Of a DNA stretch of 64,000 bases, positions 34,899 through 46,461 are shown one piece after another. Source of the DNA: Comamonas phosphati. GTDB lineage: Bacteria; Pseudomonadota; Gammaproteobacteria; Burkholderiales; Burkholderiaceae_C. A program made the position numbers and the translations under genes. The notes beneath the pieces are model-generated. The model was not told the DNA's origin. It saw only the letters and a list, made by a program, of their open reading frames with translations, and searched no databases. Numbering within the stretch: the first letter of the stretch is position 1; the number at the start of each line of letters is the position of its first letter. Where the stretch lies: contig NZ_BMEU01000019.1 in NCBI RefSeq assembly GCF_014637085.1, positions 1 through 64,000 on the forward strand, read 5' to 3'.

Positions 34899-36215
34899 GT
34901 GGCCAAAAACGAAAAACTGACTGCCATCAAAGGCATGAACGACATACTCCCGCCCGATTCCGCGCGCTGGGAGTGGTTCGAAGGCAAGGTGCGCGACCTC
35001 ATGGGCCGCTTTGCCTACCGCAACATCCGCACGCCGCTGGCCGAGCACACGGCCTTGTTCGTGCGCGGCCTGGGCGAGGTGACCGATATCGTCGAAAAGG
35101 AGATGTACTCCTTCGAAGACCGGGCCGACAAGCACGGCCAGGCCGAGCATCTGACGCTGCGCCCCGAAGGCACGGCCGGCGTGGTGCGTGCCATCGTCGA
35201 GAACAATCTGCTGTATGACGGCGGCAAGCGCCTGTTCTACATCGGCCCCATGTTCCGGCGCGAAAAACCGCAGCGCGGCCGCTACCGCCAGTTCCACCAG
35301 GTGGGCGTGGAAGCCATGGGCTTTGCCGGCCCCGAGGTGGATGCCGAAGTCATCCTGCTGGCCGACCAGCTGTGGAAGGAGCTGGGCATAGCCGGCGTGC
35401 GCCTGGAGCTCAACAGCCTGGGCGAGCCCGAAGAGCGCAAGGCCCATCGCGATGCGCTGGTGGCCTATTTCGAGCAGCACACCGAGGTGATGGACGAAGA
35501 GGCCAGGCGCCGCATGTACTCCAACCCGCTGCGCGTGCTGGACACCAAGAACCCGGCCATGCAGGACATGGTCAACGCCGCGCCCAAGCTGTTCGACTAC
35601 CTGGGCGATGCCTCCAAGGCCCACCTCAAGGCCGTGCAGGACATCCTGGACGCCAACGGCGTGGCCTGGTCGCTGAATCCGCGCCTGGTGCGCGGCATGG
35701 ACTACTACAACCTCACGGTGTTCGAGTTCATCACCGACAAGCTGGGCTCGCAGGGCACGATCTGCGGCGGCGGCCGCTACGACTACCTGATCGAGGAAAT
35801 CGGCGGCAAGCCGGCGCCGGCCGTGGGCTGGGGCATGGGCATGGAGCGCGTGCTCGAGCTGCTCAAGGAGATCGGCGCCGAGATCCCGCAGCCCGCGGCC
35901 GATGCCTATGCCGTCATCCCCGATGCCGCGGCGCTGCCCCAGGTCTTCCAGACCGTGCACCGCCTGCGCGCTGCCGGCGTGGCCGTGCAGATGCATGCGG
36001 CCGCCGGTGGTTCCGCCGAGGGCATGGGCTCGATGAAATCGCAGTTCAAGAAGGCCGATGCCTCGGGCGCGCGCTTTGCGCTGATCTTCGGCGCGGACGA
36101 GCTGGCCCGGGGCATGGTCACGGTCAAGTCGCTGCGCGACGGGCAGGGCGCGCAGCAGCAGCAATCCCTGGCGCAGGTTCAGGACTGGGCCGACACCCTA
36201 AAATCGGCGGCTTGA
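34899..36215 (+). CDS. hisS: Histidyl-tRNA synthetase
   Basis: This 438-residue class II synthetase charges tRNA-His. Motif 2 ([25 protein letters not shown]), [13 protein letters not shown], the histidine-binding [15 protein letters not shown] and [14 protein letters not shown] are all present, followed by the anticodon-binding domain. GTG 34899 gives [23 protein letters not shown], the usual N-terminus; the GTG at 34887 is four codons further up. There is no strong ribosome binding site, so the exact start is slightly uncertain. Confidence 0.95.
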   Translation: MAKNEKLTAIKGMNDILPPDSARWEWFEGKVRDLMGRFAYRNIRTPLAEHTALFVRGLGEVTDIVEKEMYSFEDRADKHGQAEHLTLRPEGTAGVVRAIVENNLLYDGGKRLFYIGPMFRREKPQRGRYRQFHQVGVEAMGFAGPEVDAEVILLADQLWKELGIAGVRLELNSLGEPEERKAHRDALVAYFEQHTEVMDEEARRRMYSNPLRVLDTKNPAMQDMVNAAPKLFDYLGDASKAHLKAVQDILDANGVAWSLNPRLVRGMDYYNLTVFEFITDKLGSQGTICGGGRYDYLIEEIGGKPAPAVGWGMGMERVLELLKEIGAEIPQPAADAYAVIPDAAALPQVFQTVHRLRAAGVAVQMHAAAGGSAEGMGSMKSQFKKADASGARFALIFGADELARGMVTVKSLRDGQGAQQQQSLAQVQDWADTLKSAA

Positions 36216-36264
36216 ATCCCGTCCCGTCTCGTCCCGTTAACGACCAAGCAGAACAAAACAAGCC

Positions 36265-36942
36265 ATGGCAAGCCATTTCGACCTTGAAGAACAAGAGCAA
36301 CTCGATCAGCTCAAGCATTTCTGGAACACCTGGGGCACGCCGATCACCGGCGTGCTGCTGGTGATCTTTCTGGGCTTTGCCGGCTGGAATGGCTACCAGT
36401 ACTGGCAAAAGCGCCAGGCCGTGCAGGCCGCAGCGCTGGAGCATGCCGTCGAGGTGGCCTTGGCAGGCAAGGACCAGGCCCGTGCGGACCAGGCTTTTGC
36501 CGAGCTCAAGAGCAAATTCGGCGGCACCGCCCAGGCGGCGCAGACCGCCTTGCAAGTGGCCAAGGCCGGCGTGGACGCCGGCAAGCTCGACGATGCCAAG
36601 GCCGCGCTGGCCTGGGTGGCCGAGACGGGCGACGCGGGCTACAAGGCCATCGCCAGGATTCGCCTCTCCACCGTGCTGGAGCAGCAAAAGCAGTTCGACG
36701 AAGGCCTGAAGGTGCTGGAGGGCTCCATGCCCGAATCCTTCGCCGGCCTGCAGGCGGATCGCCGCGGCGATCTGTATGCTGCCCAGGGCAAACCGCAGGA
36801 AGCGGTGGCCCAGTACCAGGTCGCCTACAAGTCGCTGGACAAGAATCTGGACTATCGCCATCTGGTCGAGTTCAAGCTCAATGCACTGGGCGCCACGCCC
36901 GCCACCGTGGCCCAGGCCAAGACAACGTCATCGGAGAACTAA
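36265..36942 (+). CDS. yfgM: YfgM-like TPR membrane protein (SecYEG ancillary subunit)
   Basis: This 225-residue protein has a short cytoplasmic N-terminus (DLEEQEQLDQLKHFWNTWG), one transmembrane helix (PITGVLLVIFLGFAGWNGYQYW) and a periplasmic TPR region. E. coli YfgM sits at the Sec translocon and passes exported proteins to periplasmic chaperones. The order hisS-yfgM-bamB-der is conserved widely and supports the call. It is 50 bases after hisS and ends two bases before the bamB start. Confidence 0.92.
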   Translation: MASHFDLEEQEQLDQLKHFWNTWGTPITGVLLVIFLGFAGWNGYQYWQKRQAVQAAALEHAVEVALAGKDQARADQAFAELKSKFGGTAQAAQTALQVAKAGVDAGKLDDAKAALAWVAETGDAGYKAIARIRLSTVLEQQKQFDEGLKVLEGSMPESFAGLQADRRGDLYAAQGKPQEAVAQYQVAYKSLDKNLDYRHLVEFKLNALGATPATVAQAKTTSSEN

Positions 36943-36944
36943 TC

Positions 36945-38114
36945 TTGAAGACTTTTGCCGGTTCAATGAAGTCCGCAATGCAATCGCCGGCTCCGCGCTG
37001 GCTGGCGGTGTCCGCGCTGGGCATGGCCTTGAGCGCCTGCTCCATCTTCAGCAGCAGCGGCGACAAGCCCAAGCCCCTGCAACTGGGCCCCAACCCGGGC
37101 CTGCTGCAGGTCCACCAGGCATGGACGGCCAAGCTGGGCGGCGAAGCGCCCCTGGCCATGCCGGCACTGGTGCGCGGCGATACCGTGACCCTGGTGGCCA
37201 AGGACGGCAGCGTGACCACGCTGGACGGCCGCACCGGCAGCCAGGTGGGCAAGATCAGTGCCGGCGAGCCCCTGACCACCGGCGTGGGCAGCGACGGCGA
37301 GCGCACGGCCATGGTGACCGGCAGCAACCAGCTGCTGGTCTTTGCCGGCGGCAAGAAGCTGTGGTCCCAGAAGCTGCAGGCAGCCGTCTACACGCCGCCG
37401 CTGGTGGCCGGCGGCCGCGTGTTCGTGATGGCGGCGGATCGCTCGCTGTCGGCCTTCGATGCCAAGACCGGCCGGGAGCTGTGGTTTGCCGACCGTCCCG
37501 GCGAGCCGCTGATCCTGCGCCAGCCCGGCGTGCTGATCGCGGTGGGCAACACCCTGGTGGCCGGCCTGTCGGGCCGCCTCGTGGGCCTGGACCCCGACTC
37601 GGGCTCGGTGCGCTGGGAAGCGCCTCTGGCCAGCCCGCGCGGCACCAATGACGTGGAGCGCCTGGTGGACCTGGTCGGCCATGTCAGCCGTGTCGGCAGC
37701 AGCGTCTGCGCACGGGCCTTCCAGGCCTCCGTCGGCTGCGTGGACACCAACAACGCCTCGGTGCGCTGGACCCAGAACTCCAAGGGCAGCGACGGCATCG
37801 ACGGCGACGAGCAATCGGTGTTCGGCGCCGAGAGCAATGGCACGGTGCAGGCTTGGCGCCGCACCGACGGCTCGCGCCTGTGGTCCATCGACAAGCTGCA
37901 GTATCGCAAGCTGACGGCGCCGCTGGTGCTGGGCCGCTCGGTGGTGCTGGGCGACGATCTGGGCACGGTGCACCTGCTGTCGCGTGAGGACGGCTCGGCG
38001 CTGGCGCGCCTGGAAACCGGCAAGGAGGGCGTGGCCACGGCCCCGGTGGCGGTGGCCAATACGCTGGTGGTGGTCAGCCGCAGCGGAACCGTATACGGCT
38101 TCAGGCCGGATTGA
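36945..38114 (+). CDS. bamB: Outer membrane assembly lipoprotein BamB
   Basis: This 389-residue lipoprotein is part of the BAM complex that inserts beta-barrel proteins. The lipobox is LGMALSACSIF. The rest is an eight-bladed propeller with repeated Gly/Ala and Trp patterns (TVTLVAKDGSVTTLDGRTGSQ, SLSAFDAKTGRELWF, LVGLDPDSGSVRWE, LSREDGSALARLETG). TTG 36945 has GGAG nine bases before it; ATG 36966 is the alternative but has no Shine-Dalgarno site. It lies between yfgM and der. Confidence 0.94.
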   Translation: MKTFAGSMKSAMQSPAPRWLAVSALGMALSACSIFSSSGDKPKPLQLGPNPGLLQVHQAWTAKLGGEAPLAMPALVRGDTVTLVAKDGSVTTLDGRTGSQVGKISAGEPLTTGVGSDGERTAMVTGSNQLLVFAGGKKLWSQKLQAAVYTPPLVAGGRVFVMAADRSLSAFDAKTGRELWFADRPGEPLILRQPGVLIAVGNTLVAGLSGRLVGLDPDSGSVRWEAPLASPRGTNDVERLVDLVGHVSRVGSSVCARAFQASVGCVDTNNASVRWTQNSKGSDGIDGDEQSVFGAESNGTVQAWRRTDGSRLWSIDKLQYRKLTAPLVLGRSVVLGDDLGTVHLLSREDGSALARLETGKEGVATAPVAVANTLVVVSRSGTVYGFRPD

Positions 38115-38174
38115 TAAGCACGATTTGCACCAGGCGTTCGAGGCCTGTGCGAATCCCAATAGGTATTTTTGGTA

Positions 38175-39518
38175 ATGAAGCCAGTTATTGCCCTGGTAGG
38201 GCGCCCCAATGTGGGCAAGTCGACGCTATTCAATCGGCTCACGAAGTCGAGGGATGCCATCGTCGCCGACTTTGCGGGGCTGACGCGTGATCGCCATTAC
38301 GGCCAGGGTCGTCAGGGCAAGCACGAGTACATCGTCATCGATACCGGCGGCTTCGAGCCCGATGCGACCCGCGGCATTTTCAAGGAGATGGCCAAGCAGA
38401 CGCAGCAGGCCGTGGCCGAAGCCGATGTGGTCGTCTTCGTGCTCGATGTGCGCGCCGGCCTGTCGGGCCAGGACCATGAAATCGCCCAGTACCTGCGGCG
38501 CCTGGGCAAGCCCACGCTGCTGGTGGCCAACAAGGCCGAAGGCATGAAGGACGCCGCCCAGCTGTCCGAATTCTATGAATTGGGCCTGGGCGAGGTGATG
38601 GCGGTGTCCGCCGCCCACGGCCAGGGTGTGCGCGACCTCGTGGATGCGGCCCTGGGCCTGCTCAACCTGCCCGAAGTCGAGGAAGAGGTCTTTGGCGACG
38701 ACGACCAGAGGCCCGTGCGCCTGGCGGTGGCGGGCCGGCCCAATGCGGGCAAGTCCACGCTGATCAACACCTGGCTGGGTGAAGAGCGCCTGGTGGCCTT
38801 CGACATGCCCGGAACCACGCGCGACGCCATCACCGTGCCGTTCGAGCGCAACGGGCAGAAGTTCGAGCTCATCGACACGGCCGGCCTGCGCCGCAAGGGC
38901 AAGGTGTTCGAGGCCATCGAGAAGTTCTCGGTGGTCAAGACGCTGCAGGCCATCGAAGGCGCGAACGTGGTGCTGCTGCTGATCGACGCCACGCAGGGCG
39001 TGACCGACCAGGATGCCCATATCGCGGGCTACATCCTGGAAAGCGGTCGCTCCGTGGTGCTGGCCATCAACAAATGGGATGCCGTGGACGACTACCAGCG
39101 CCAGATGCTGGAGCGCTCCATCGAGTCGCGCCTGTCCTTCCTGAAGTTCGCGCCGCTGCACTTCATCTCGGCCCAGAAGCGCCAGGGCATCGAGCCGCTG
39201 TGGAAGTCCATCATCCAGGCCCATCGCTCCGCCACCTGCAAGATGCCCACGCCGGTGCTCACGCGCCTGCTGATGGAGGCCATCCAGTTCCAGACGCCCA
39301 AGAAGGTCGGTGCCTACCGTCCCAAGATGCGCTATGCCCACCAGGGCGGCATGAACCCGCCGGTCATCGTGATCCACGGCAACTCGCTGGAACTGGTGAC
39401 GGATGCCTACAAGCGCTTCCTGGAAACCCGGTTCCGCAAGGAGTTCAATCTCGTCGGCACGCCGTTGCGTATCGAGATGAAAACCTCCCATAATCCTTAC
39501 GCCGACAAGGACAAGTGA
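38175..39518 (+). CDS. der: Ribosome biogenesis GTPase Der (EngA)
   Basis: This 447-residue protein has two tandem GTPase domains and a C-terminal KH-like domain, and acts in 50S subunit maturation. G1/G3/G4 of domain 1 are [22 protein letters not shown] and NKAEG; domain 2 has [27 protein letters not shown] and [22 protein letters not shown] is in the KH-like domain. ATG 38175 is preferred over an upstream TTG at 38169. Confidence 0.97.
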   Translation: MKPVIALVGRPNVGKSTLFNRLTKSRDAIVADFAGLTRDRHYGQGRQGKHEYIVIDTGGFEPDATRGIFKEMAKQTQQAVAEADVVVFVLDVRAGLSGQDHEIAQYLRRLGKPTLLVANKAEGMKDAAQLSEFYELGLGEVMAVSAAHGQGVRDLVDAALGLLNLPEVEEEVFGDDDQRPVRLAVAGRPNAGKSTLINTWLGEERLVAFDMPGTTRDAITVPFERNGQKFELIDTAGLRRKGKVFEAIEKFSVVKTLQAIEGANVVLLLIDATQGVTDQDAHIAGYILESGRSVVLAINKWDAVDDYQRQMLERSIESRLSFLKFAPLHFISAQKRQGIEPLWKSIIQAHRSATCKMPTPVLTRLLMEAIQFQTPKKVGAYRPKMRYAHQGGMNPPVIVIHGNSLELVTDAYKRFLETRFRKEFNLVGTPLRIEMKTSHNPYADKDK

Positions 39519-39617
39519 TTTGCCGCCATGCCTAGGGAAAACCCTTTGGTCTGGACCCCGATGGGGCTGTGGTAACGTGTCGGTTTACAACAACACTCTT
39601 CGAACACGGAGAATATC

Positions 39618-39872
39618 GTGAGCAATAAAGGTCAACTCCTCCAAGATCCGTTCCTGAACGCGCTGCGCCGCGAACATGTGCCGGTTTCCATCTACCTGGT
39701 CAACGGCATCAAGCTGCAAGGCCAAATCGAGTCGTTTGACCAATACGTGGTGCTGCTGCGCAACACCGTAACCCAGATGGTCTACAAGCACGCCATCTCC
39801 ACCATTGTTCCCGGCCGCGCCGTGAACTTCTCCGCCGCGGCCACTGCGGACAACGAAGCCGCCGCCGCTTGA
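39618..39872 (+). CDS. hfq: RNA chaperone Hfq
   Basis: This 84-residue Sm-like protein forms hexameric rings that pair small RNAs with mRNAs. [34 protein letters not shown] is Sm1 and [16 protein letters not shown] is Sm2 with the conserved YKHA. The Ala-rich C-terminal tail is short. GTG 39618 follows CGGAG by a suitable distance. The next gene, hflX, is 66 bases downstream, as in the E. coli hfq-hflX-hflKC order. Confidence 0.97.
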   Translation: MSNKGQLLQDPFLNALRREHVPVSIYLVNGIKLQGQIESFDQYVVLLRNTVTQMVYKHAISTIVPGRAVNFSAAATADNEAAAA

Positions 39873-39938
39873 TCGGTCGTGCCGCGCTGACGCCTCGCAG
39901 CCCTGCCTGCGAGGCTCCTCACCCCACGGGAGAGGTAT

Positions 39939-41141
39939 TTGAGTTCTGAATTCTTTGAACGCTCCGCGTCTGCACCGGTCTTGCTGGTGGGCGTGGATTT
40001 TGGTTTTCCCCATTTCGACGACGAGCTCGAGGAGCTGGGTCTGCTGGCACAGACCGCCGGCCTGTTGCCCGTCGCGCGCCTGACCTGCAAGCGCAAGGCT
40101 CCCGATGCCGCGCTGTTCGTGGGCAGCGGCAAGGCCGACGAGATCCGCATGCTGGCCGAGATGCATGGCGCCAAGGAAATCTGGTTCGACCAGGCCCTGA
40201 GCCCGGCCCAGCAGCGCAATCTGGAGCGCCACATCCAGATGCCGGTCAACGATCGCACCATGTTGATCCTGGAGATCTTTGCCCAGCGGGCCAGAAGCCA
40301 CGAGGGCAAGCTGCAGGTGGAACTGGCCAGGCTGCAATACGTCAGCACGCGCCTGGTGCGCCGCTGGAGCCACCTGGAGCGCCAGGCTGGCGGTATCGGC
40401 GGCCGAGGCGGTCCGGGCGAAAAGCAGATCGAGCTGGACCGCCGCATGATCGACGAGGCCATCAAGCGCACCAAGGAGCGCCTGAAGAAGGTCAAGAAGC
40501 AGCGCACCACCCAGCGGCGCCAGCGCGCGCGCCACGAGGTCTTCAATATTTCGCTGGTCGGCTATACCAACGCCGGCAAGTCCACGCTGTTCAACGCCAT
40601 GGTCAAGGCCCGCGCCTATGCGGCCGACCAGCTGTTCGCCACGCTGGACACCACCACACGCCAGATGTATCTGAACGAGGCACAGGAATCCGTGTCGCTG
40701 TCCGATACCGTCGGCTTTATCCGGGACCTGCCGCACGGGCTGGTCGATGCCTTCCAGGCCACGCTGCAGGAAGCCATCGACGCGGATTTGCTGCTGCATG
40801 TCGTCGATGCATCGAACCCCGGCTATCCGGAACAAATACAACAAGTCCAAAAAGTTCTGGCTGAAATCGGGGCTCACGACGTGCCCCAGATCCTGGTCTT
40901 CAACAAGCTGGATGCGGTCGAGCCCGAACGCCTGCCTGCCGCGCTGCAGGATGACTACGAGCTCGACGGCGTTTCCGTGCCGCGCGTGTTCGTCAGTGCC
41001 CGCTCGGGCCAGGGACTGCCGCAGCTGCGCCAGATGCTGGCGGACCAGGTATTGCAAGCACGAGAGGGGGCTGGCCGCGCGGATGGAGGGGGTGAGGGCG
41101 ATTCGTCCGGGATGACCCCTGATTCCGACGCGCAATATTAG
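39939..41141 (+). CDS. hflX: Ribosome-splitting GTPase HflX
   Basis: This 400-residue GTPase splits or rescues stalled 70S ribosomes under stress. Its N-terminal HflX domain ends with the glycine-rich RQAGGIGGRGGPGEKQIELDRR linker; G motifs are VGYTNAGKSTLFN, DTVGFIRDLPHGLVDAF and NKLD. TTG 39939 has GGGAGAGG directly upstream at 39928-39935, and no ATG is near. The gene lies between hfq and hflK. Confidence 0.96.
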   Translation: MSSEFFERSASAPVLLVGVDFGFPHFDDELEELGLLAQTAGLLPVARLTCKRKAPDAALFVGSGKADEIRMLAEMHGAKEIWFDQALSPAQQRNLERHIQMPVNDRTMLILEIFAQRARSHEGKLQVELARLQYVSTRLVRRWSHLERQAGGIGGRGGPGEKQIELDRRMIDEAIKRTKERLKKVKKQRTTQRRQRARHEVFNISLVGYTNAGKSTLFNAMVKARAYAADQLFATLDTTTRQMYLNEAQESVSLSDTVGFIRDLPHGLVDAFQATLQEAIDADLLLHVVDASNPGYPEQIQQVQKVLAEIGAHDVPQILVFNKLDAVEPERLPAALQDDYELDGVSVPRVFVSARSGQGLPQLRQMLADQVLQAREGAGRADGGGEGDSSGMTPDSDAQY

Positions 41142-41212
41142 GGACTCGTGCCTCTATTGGGCACAATGCCAGCCATGGTTCATGTCTTTTTGAAAATACA
41201 GAGACTTCTCGC

Positions 41213-42595
41213 ATGAATTTTTCACAACGCGTCCATCGCTGGGCGGTGCTGCCACAACGCATTCGCGGGATGTTCAATCTGAACGATCCCCGCTGGGGCC
41301 GCAGCGACAACAACAACGAAGACGGCTCGCGCCCCGACGGCCAGCGCCCCGACAGCGATCGCCCGGAACTGCCGCCTGCGCCCGAGCAGCGTCCGCGGCC
41401 GCCCTCCCAGCAAGGCCAGCCGCCGGACCTGGACGAGCTCTGGCACGACCTCAACCGCAAGCTGTCCGGCCTGTTCGGCGGCAAGCCCGGCCGCGGCCTG
41501 CCTCCGGGCCGCAACGGCGGGCCGCCGCTCGAGCCCTTCAATGCCGGCAAGGGCATTTTCGTGATCGCCGGCGTGGCCGTGCTGATCTGGCTGGGAACGG
41601 GCTTCTTCATCGTGCAGGAAGGCCAGCAGGCGGTCATCACCCAGTTCGGCAAGTACAAGAGCACCGTGGGTGCGGGCTTCAACTGGCGCCTGCCTTATCC
41701 GCTGCAAAGGCATGAGCTGGTCTATGTCTCGCAGATCCGCTCGGCCGACGTGGGCAGCGACAACATCGTGCGCAGCACGGGCCTGCGCGAGTCGGCCATG
41801 CTGACCGAGGACGAGAACATCGTCGAGATCAAGTTCGCCGTGCAGTACCGCCTGAACGATGCGCGCGCCTGGCTGTTCGAAAGCCGCAGCCCGTCGGAAG
41901 CCGTGGTCCAGGTGGCCGAGTCGGCCGTGCGCGAAGTCGTCGGCAAGATGCGCATGGACTCGGCCCTGGCCGAGGAGCGCGACCAGATCGCTCCCCGCGT
42001 GCGCGACCTGATGCAGACCATTCTGGACCGCTACAAGGTGGGTGTGGATGTGGTGGGCATCAATCTGCAGCAGGGCGGCGTGCGTCCGCCCGAGCAGGTG
42101 CAGGCCGCCTTCGACGACGTGCTCAAGGCCGGCCAGGAGCGCGAACGCGCCAAGAACGAAGCCCAGGCCTATGCCAATGACGTGATCCCGCGCGCGACCG
42201 GCTCGGCTGCGCGGCTGGGCGAGGAAGCGGCAGCCTACAAGGCCCGCATCGTGGCCCAGGCGCAAGGCGATGCCGGGCGCTTCAGCTCGCTGTTCGCCGA
42301 GTACCAGAAGGCGCCGCAGGTCACGCGCGACCGCCTGTACATCGACACCATGCAGCAGATCTACAGCAGCGTGACCAAGGTGCTGGTGGAGTCCCGCCAG
42401 GGCTCGAACCTGCTGTACCTGCCGCTGGACAAGATCATGCAAAGCGTGAGCGGCAGCACCGCCGCGGGTGCCGCCGATGCCTCTTCGGCCTCCGGCGCCT
42501 CGGCACCACCGGTGCCGCCCCCCGTGCGTGCGACGCCGGCGCCTTCGGGCGATACCCGCGGCCGTGACCGCAGCCGTGAACGTGAATCGCGCTAG
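41213..42595 (+). CDS. hflK: FtsH protease modulator HflK
   Basis: This 460-residue SPFH protein forms, with HflC, a large periplasmic cage around the FtsH protease. The N-terminal 110 residues are Gly/Pro/Asn-rich, then one transmembrane helix (GIFVIAGVAVLIWLGTGFFIV), the SPFH domain (QQAVITQFGKYKSTVGAGFNW...VDVVGINLQQGGVRPPEQVQ) and a long helical C-terminus. It precedes hflC by nine bases. Confidence 0.95.
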   Translation: MNFSQRVHRWAVLPQRIRGMFNLNDPRWGRSDNNNEDGSRPDGQRPDSDRPELPPAPEQRPRPPSQQGQPPDLDELWHDLNRKLSGLFGGKPGRGLPPGRNGGPPLEPFNAGKGIFVIAGVAVLIWLGTGFFIVQEGQQAVITQFGKYKSTVGAGFNWRLPYPLQRHELVYVSQIRSADVGSDNIVRSTGLRESAMLTEDENIVEIKFAVQYRLNDARAWLFESRSPSEAVVQVAESAVREVVGKMRMDSALAEERDQIAPRVRDLMQTILDRYKVGVDVVGINLQQGGVRPPEQVQAAFDDVLKAGQERERAKNEAQAYANDVIPRATGSAARLGEEAAAYKARIVAQAQGDAGRFSSLFAEYQKAPQVTRDRLYIDTMQQIYSSVTKVLVESRQGSNLLYLPLDKIMQSVSGSTAAGAADASSASGASAPPVPPPVRATPAPSGDTRGRDRSRERESR

Positions 42596-42604
42596 GAGAA
42601 TGCA

Positions 42605-43495
42605 GTGAATCGAATCGGATTTTTTGTCACCAGCATTCTGGTCGTGCTGGCTTTGCTGAGCTCCACGCTGTTCGTGGTCGACCAGCGCCAGTTCGGCGTG
42701 GTCTATGCGCTGGGCCAGATCAAGGAAGTGATCACCGAGCCCGGACTCAACTGGAAGATGCCTCCGCCGTTCCAGAACGTGCGCTACATCGACAAGCGCC
42801 TGCTGACGCTGGACAGCACCGACACCGAGCCCATGCTGACGGCCGAGAAGCAGCGCGTGGTGATCGACTGGTATGTGCGCTGGCGCATCTCCGAGCCGTC
42901 GGAATACATCCGCAACGTGGGCCTGGATGAAAGCGCCGGTGCGCTGCAGCTCAACCGCGTGGTGCGCAATGCCTTCCAGGAGGAGATCAACCGCCGTACC
43001 GTGCGCGAGCTGCTGTCGTCCAAGCGCGAGGCCCTGATGGCCGACGTCAAGCGCGAAGTGCTGGAGACCGTGCGTGGTGCCCGCCCCTGGGGCGTGGACA
43101 TCGTGGACGTGCGCATCACCCGCGTGGACTACGCGGAGACCATCACCGAGTCGGTCTACCGCCGCATGGAGGCCGAGCGCAAGCGCGTGGCCAACGAGCT
43201 GCGCTCCACCGGCGCGGCCGAGGGCGAGAAGATCCGCGCCGAGGCCGACCGCCAGCGCGACATCACCGTTGCCAATGCCTACCGCGATGCGCAGAAGCTC
43301 AAGGGCGAGGGCGACGCCGAGGCCGCGCGTGTCTATGCCGAAGCCTTCGGCAAGGACCCCCAGTTCGCGCAGTTCTACCGCAGCCTGGAGGCCTACAAGG
43401 ACAGCTTCGCCAAGAAGAGCGACGTGCTGGTCCTTGATCCGTCGCAGACGGACTTCTTCAAGGCCTACCGCAACGGCGGCGCCGCCGCCAGGTAA
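42605..43495 (+). CDS. hflC: FtsH protease modulator HflC
   Basis: This 296-residue partner of HflK has an N-terminal transmembrane helix (GFFVTSILVVLALLSSTLFVV), then an SPFH domain (RQFGVVYALGQIKEVITEPGLNWKMP, GVDIVDVRITRVDYAETITESVYRRMEAERK) and a coiled C-terminal segment. Length matches homologues (about 300). It is GTG-started at 42605 after AGGAGA in the hflK tail. A hairpin follows the stop. Confidence 0.95.
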   Translation: MNRIGFFVTSILVVLALLSSTLFVVDQRQFGVVYALGQIKEVITEPGLNWKMPPPFQNVRYIDKRLLTLDSTDTEPMLTAEKQRVVIDWYVRWRISEPSEYIRNVGLDESAGALQLNRVVRNAFQEEINRRTVRELLSSKREALMADVKREVLETVRGARPWGVDIVDVRITRVDYAETITESVYRRMEAERKRVANELRSTGAAEGEKIRAEADRQRDITVANAYRDAQKLKGEGDAEAARVYAEAFGKDPQFAQFYRSLEAYKDSFAKKSDVLVLDPSQTDFFKAYRNGGAAAR

Positions 43496-43516
43496 AGGTC
43501 CGGGCTTCGGTGTTTG

Positions 43517-43539
43517 CAATGGCCCTTCGCGGGCCATTG
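43517..43539 (+). terminator. Hairpin after hflC
   Basis: CAATGGCCC and GGGCCATTG pair perfectly around TTCGC. Only two T follow, so it is at best a weak terminator; it may reduce readthrough into the small downstream gene. Confidence 0.45.
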
Positions 43540-43576
43540 TTCATGGTGTCGCGAGCCAGGGGATGGAGGTCGGAAT

Positions 43577-43765
43577 ATGGAGTGGAGCGATGGCCTGGGC
43601 CTGGCCCTTGCGCTGGTGCTGATCTTCGAGGGGCTGATGCCCTTGTTCGCGCCGCAGCAGTGGCGCCAGCTGTTTCTGCAGCTCATGCAGTTGCGCGACG
43701 GGCAGCTGCGCTTTTGCGGGCTGCTGTGTATCGCGGCGGGAGCCATCCTGCTGATCCTGCTATGA
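43577..43765 (+). CDS. DUF2065 small membrane protein (YjeT-like)
   Basis: This 62-residue protein has two transmembrane helices (LGLALALVLIFEGLMPLFA and LRFCGLLCIAAGAILLILL) joined by a short polar loop with QQWRQLFLQLMQLRDGQ, matching DUF2065/YjeT, which in E. coli also lies next to hflC. It sits in the inner membrane; its role is unknown. ATG 43577 follows GGAGG and begins at the usual MEW. Confidence 0.85.
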   Translation: MEWSDGLGLALALVLIFEGLMPLFAPQQWRQLFLQLMQLRDGQLRFCGLLCIAAGAILLILL

Positions 43766-43858
43766 ATACTGCCGATGTCGGCCAGGCCTTGCGGGGCAAA
43801 TTGGGCATGCCCGGCAAAGCCGGTAGAATCACGTTTTTAACAGCCTCCCACTTTCTCC

Positions 43859-45007
43859 ATGTCTGCTTGGGTCCTGCCGGATCACATTGCCGATGTCTTG
43901 CCCTCCGAGGCGCGGCACATCGAAGAATTGCGTCGAGGATTGCTCGATACCGCGCGCAGCTATGGCTATGAACTGGTCATGCCGCCCATGCTGGAGTACC
44001 TGGACTCCTTGCTGACCGGTACCGGCGAAGCCCTGGATATCCAAACCTGCAAACTGGTCGACCAGCTCTCTGGCCGCACCATGGGCCTGCGCGCCGACAT
44101 GACGCAGCAGGTGGCACGCATCGACGCCCATTTGCTCAATCGCAAAGGCCTCGCCCGCCTGTGCTACTGCGGCCCCGTGGTGCATGCCCGGCCCGACCGT
44201 CCGCGCGCGACACGCGAGCCGCTGCAGTTCGGTGCCGAGATCTACGGCCATGAAGGCCTGGAAGCCGATCTGGAGGCCCTGCACCTGGCGCTGGACTGCC
44301 TCAAGGGCGCGGGCGTTACCGACATCAGCGTGGACCTGGCCGATGTGCGCATCGTGCGCAGCCTGCTGGCCGGCGTGATGGTGGAGGCGCAGGTGCTGCG
44401 CAATGTGCACGCGGCGCTGGCCTCCAAGGACGCCACCGAACTGGCCCGGCTGACCAGGGATTTCCCAGAGGCCTCGCGCGAAGGCCTGCTGGCCCTGCTG
44501 CAGCTGTACGGCGGCATGGAAGTGCTGGACCAGGCCGAAAAACTGCTGGCGCGCACGCCCGGCGTGCAGAAGCTGCTATCGCATCTGCGCTGGCTGGCCA
44601 GCCGCCTGAGCGGTGTGAAGGTGAGCTTCGATCTGGCCGACCTGCGCGGCTACTCCTACTACAGCGGCACGCGCTTTGCCGTCTACGTGCCCGGCGGCAG
44701 CGATGCCCTGGTGCGCGGCGGCCGCTACGACGAAGTCGGCGCCGTCTTCGGGCGCAACCGCCCCGCGGCCGGCTTCAGCCTCGATATCAAACAACTGGTG
44801 GCTGTCGTGCCCGAGCGCCCGCTCAAGGCTGCCATTCGCGCTCCCTGGGGCGATGACGTGCAGGTGGCCGAGGCCATTGCCGCGTTGCGCCAGCGGGGCG
44901 AGACGGTGGTCTGCGTACTGCCGGGGCATGAAAGCGAAGTGGACGAGTTCCACTGCGACCGCGAGCTCGTCCAGCAGGGCGGGCAATGGGTCGTGCAAGC
45001 CATTTAA
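43859..45007 (+). CDS. hisZ: ATP phosphoribosyltransferase regulatory subunit HisZ
   Basis: This 382-residue protein is a histidyl-tRNA synthetase paralogue without charging activity. It joins the short form of HisG to start histidine synthesis. [62 protein letters not shown] and the GGRYDEVG block show the class II core. The anticodon-binding domain is absent. HisZ presence implies a short HisG elsewhere in the genome. It lies directly before purA as in other betaproteobacteria. Confidence 0.95.
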   Translation: MSAWVLPDHIADVLPSEARHIEELRRGLLDTARSYGYELVMPPMLEYLDSLLTGTGEALDIQTCKLVDQLSGRTMGLRADMTQQVARIDAHLLNRKGLARLCYCGPVVHARPDRPRATREPLQFGAEIYGHEGLEADLEALHLALDCLKGAGVTDISVDLADVRIVRSLLAGVMVEAQVLRNVHAALASKDATELARLTRDFPEASREGLLALLQLYGGMEVLDQAEKLLARTPGVQKLLSHLRWLASRLSGVKVSFDLADLRGYSYYSGTRFAVYVPGGSDALVRGGRYDEVGAVFGRNRPAAGFSLDIKQLVAVVPERPLKAAIRAPWGDDVQVAEAIAALRQRGETVVCVLPGHESEVDEFHCDRELVQQGGQWVVQAI

Positions 45008-45020
45008 GGCTTTTGACTAA

Positions 45021-46421
<1,401 letters not shown>

Positions 46422-46461
46422 GCGGGCTGGGTTTCACTGAACTCTCAAAGGAACTTTGCCC

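Noticed and set aside
41222-43537. Minus-strand open frame of 771 codons opposite hflK and hflC
   Set aside because: It spans two well-identified genes on the other strand and encodes His/Ala/Gly-rich nonsense-like sequence.
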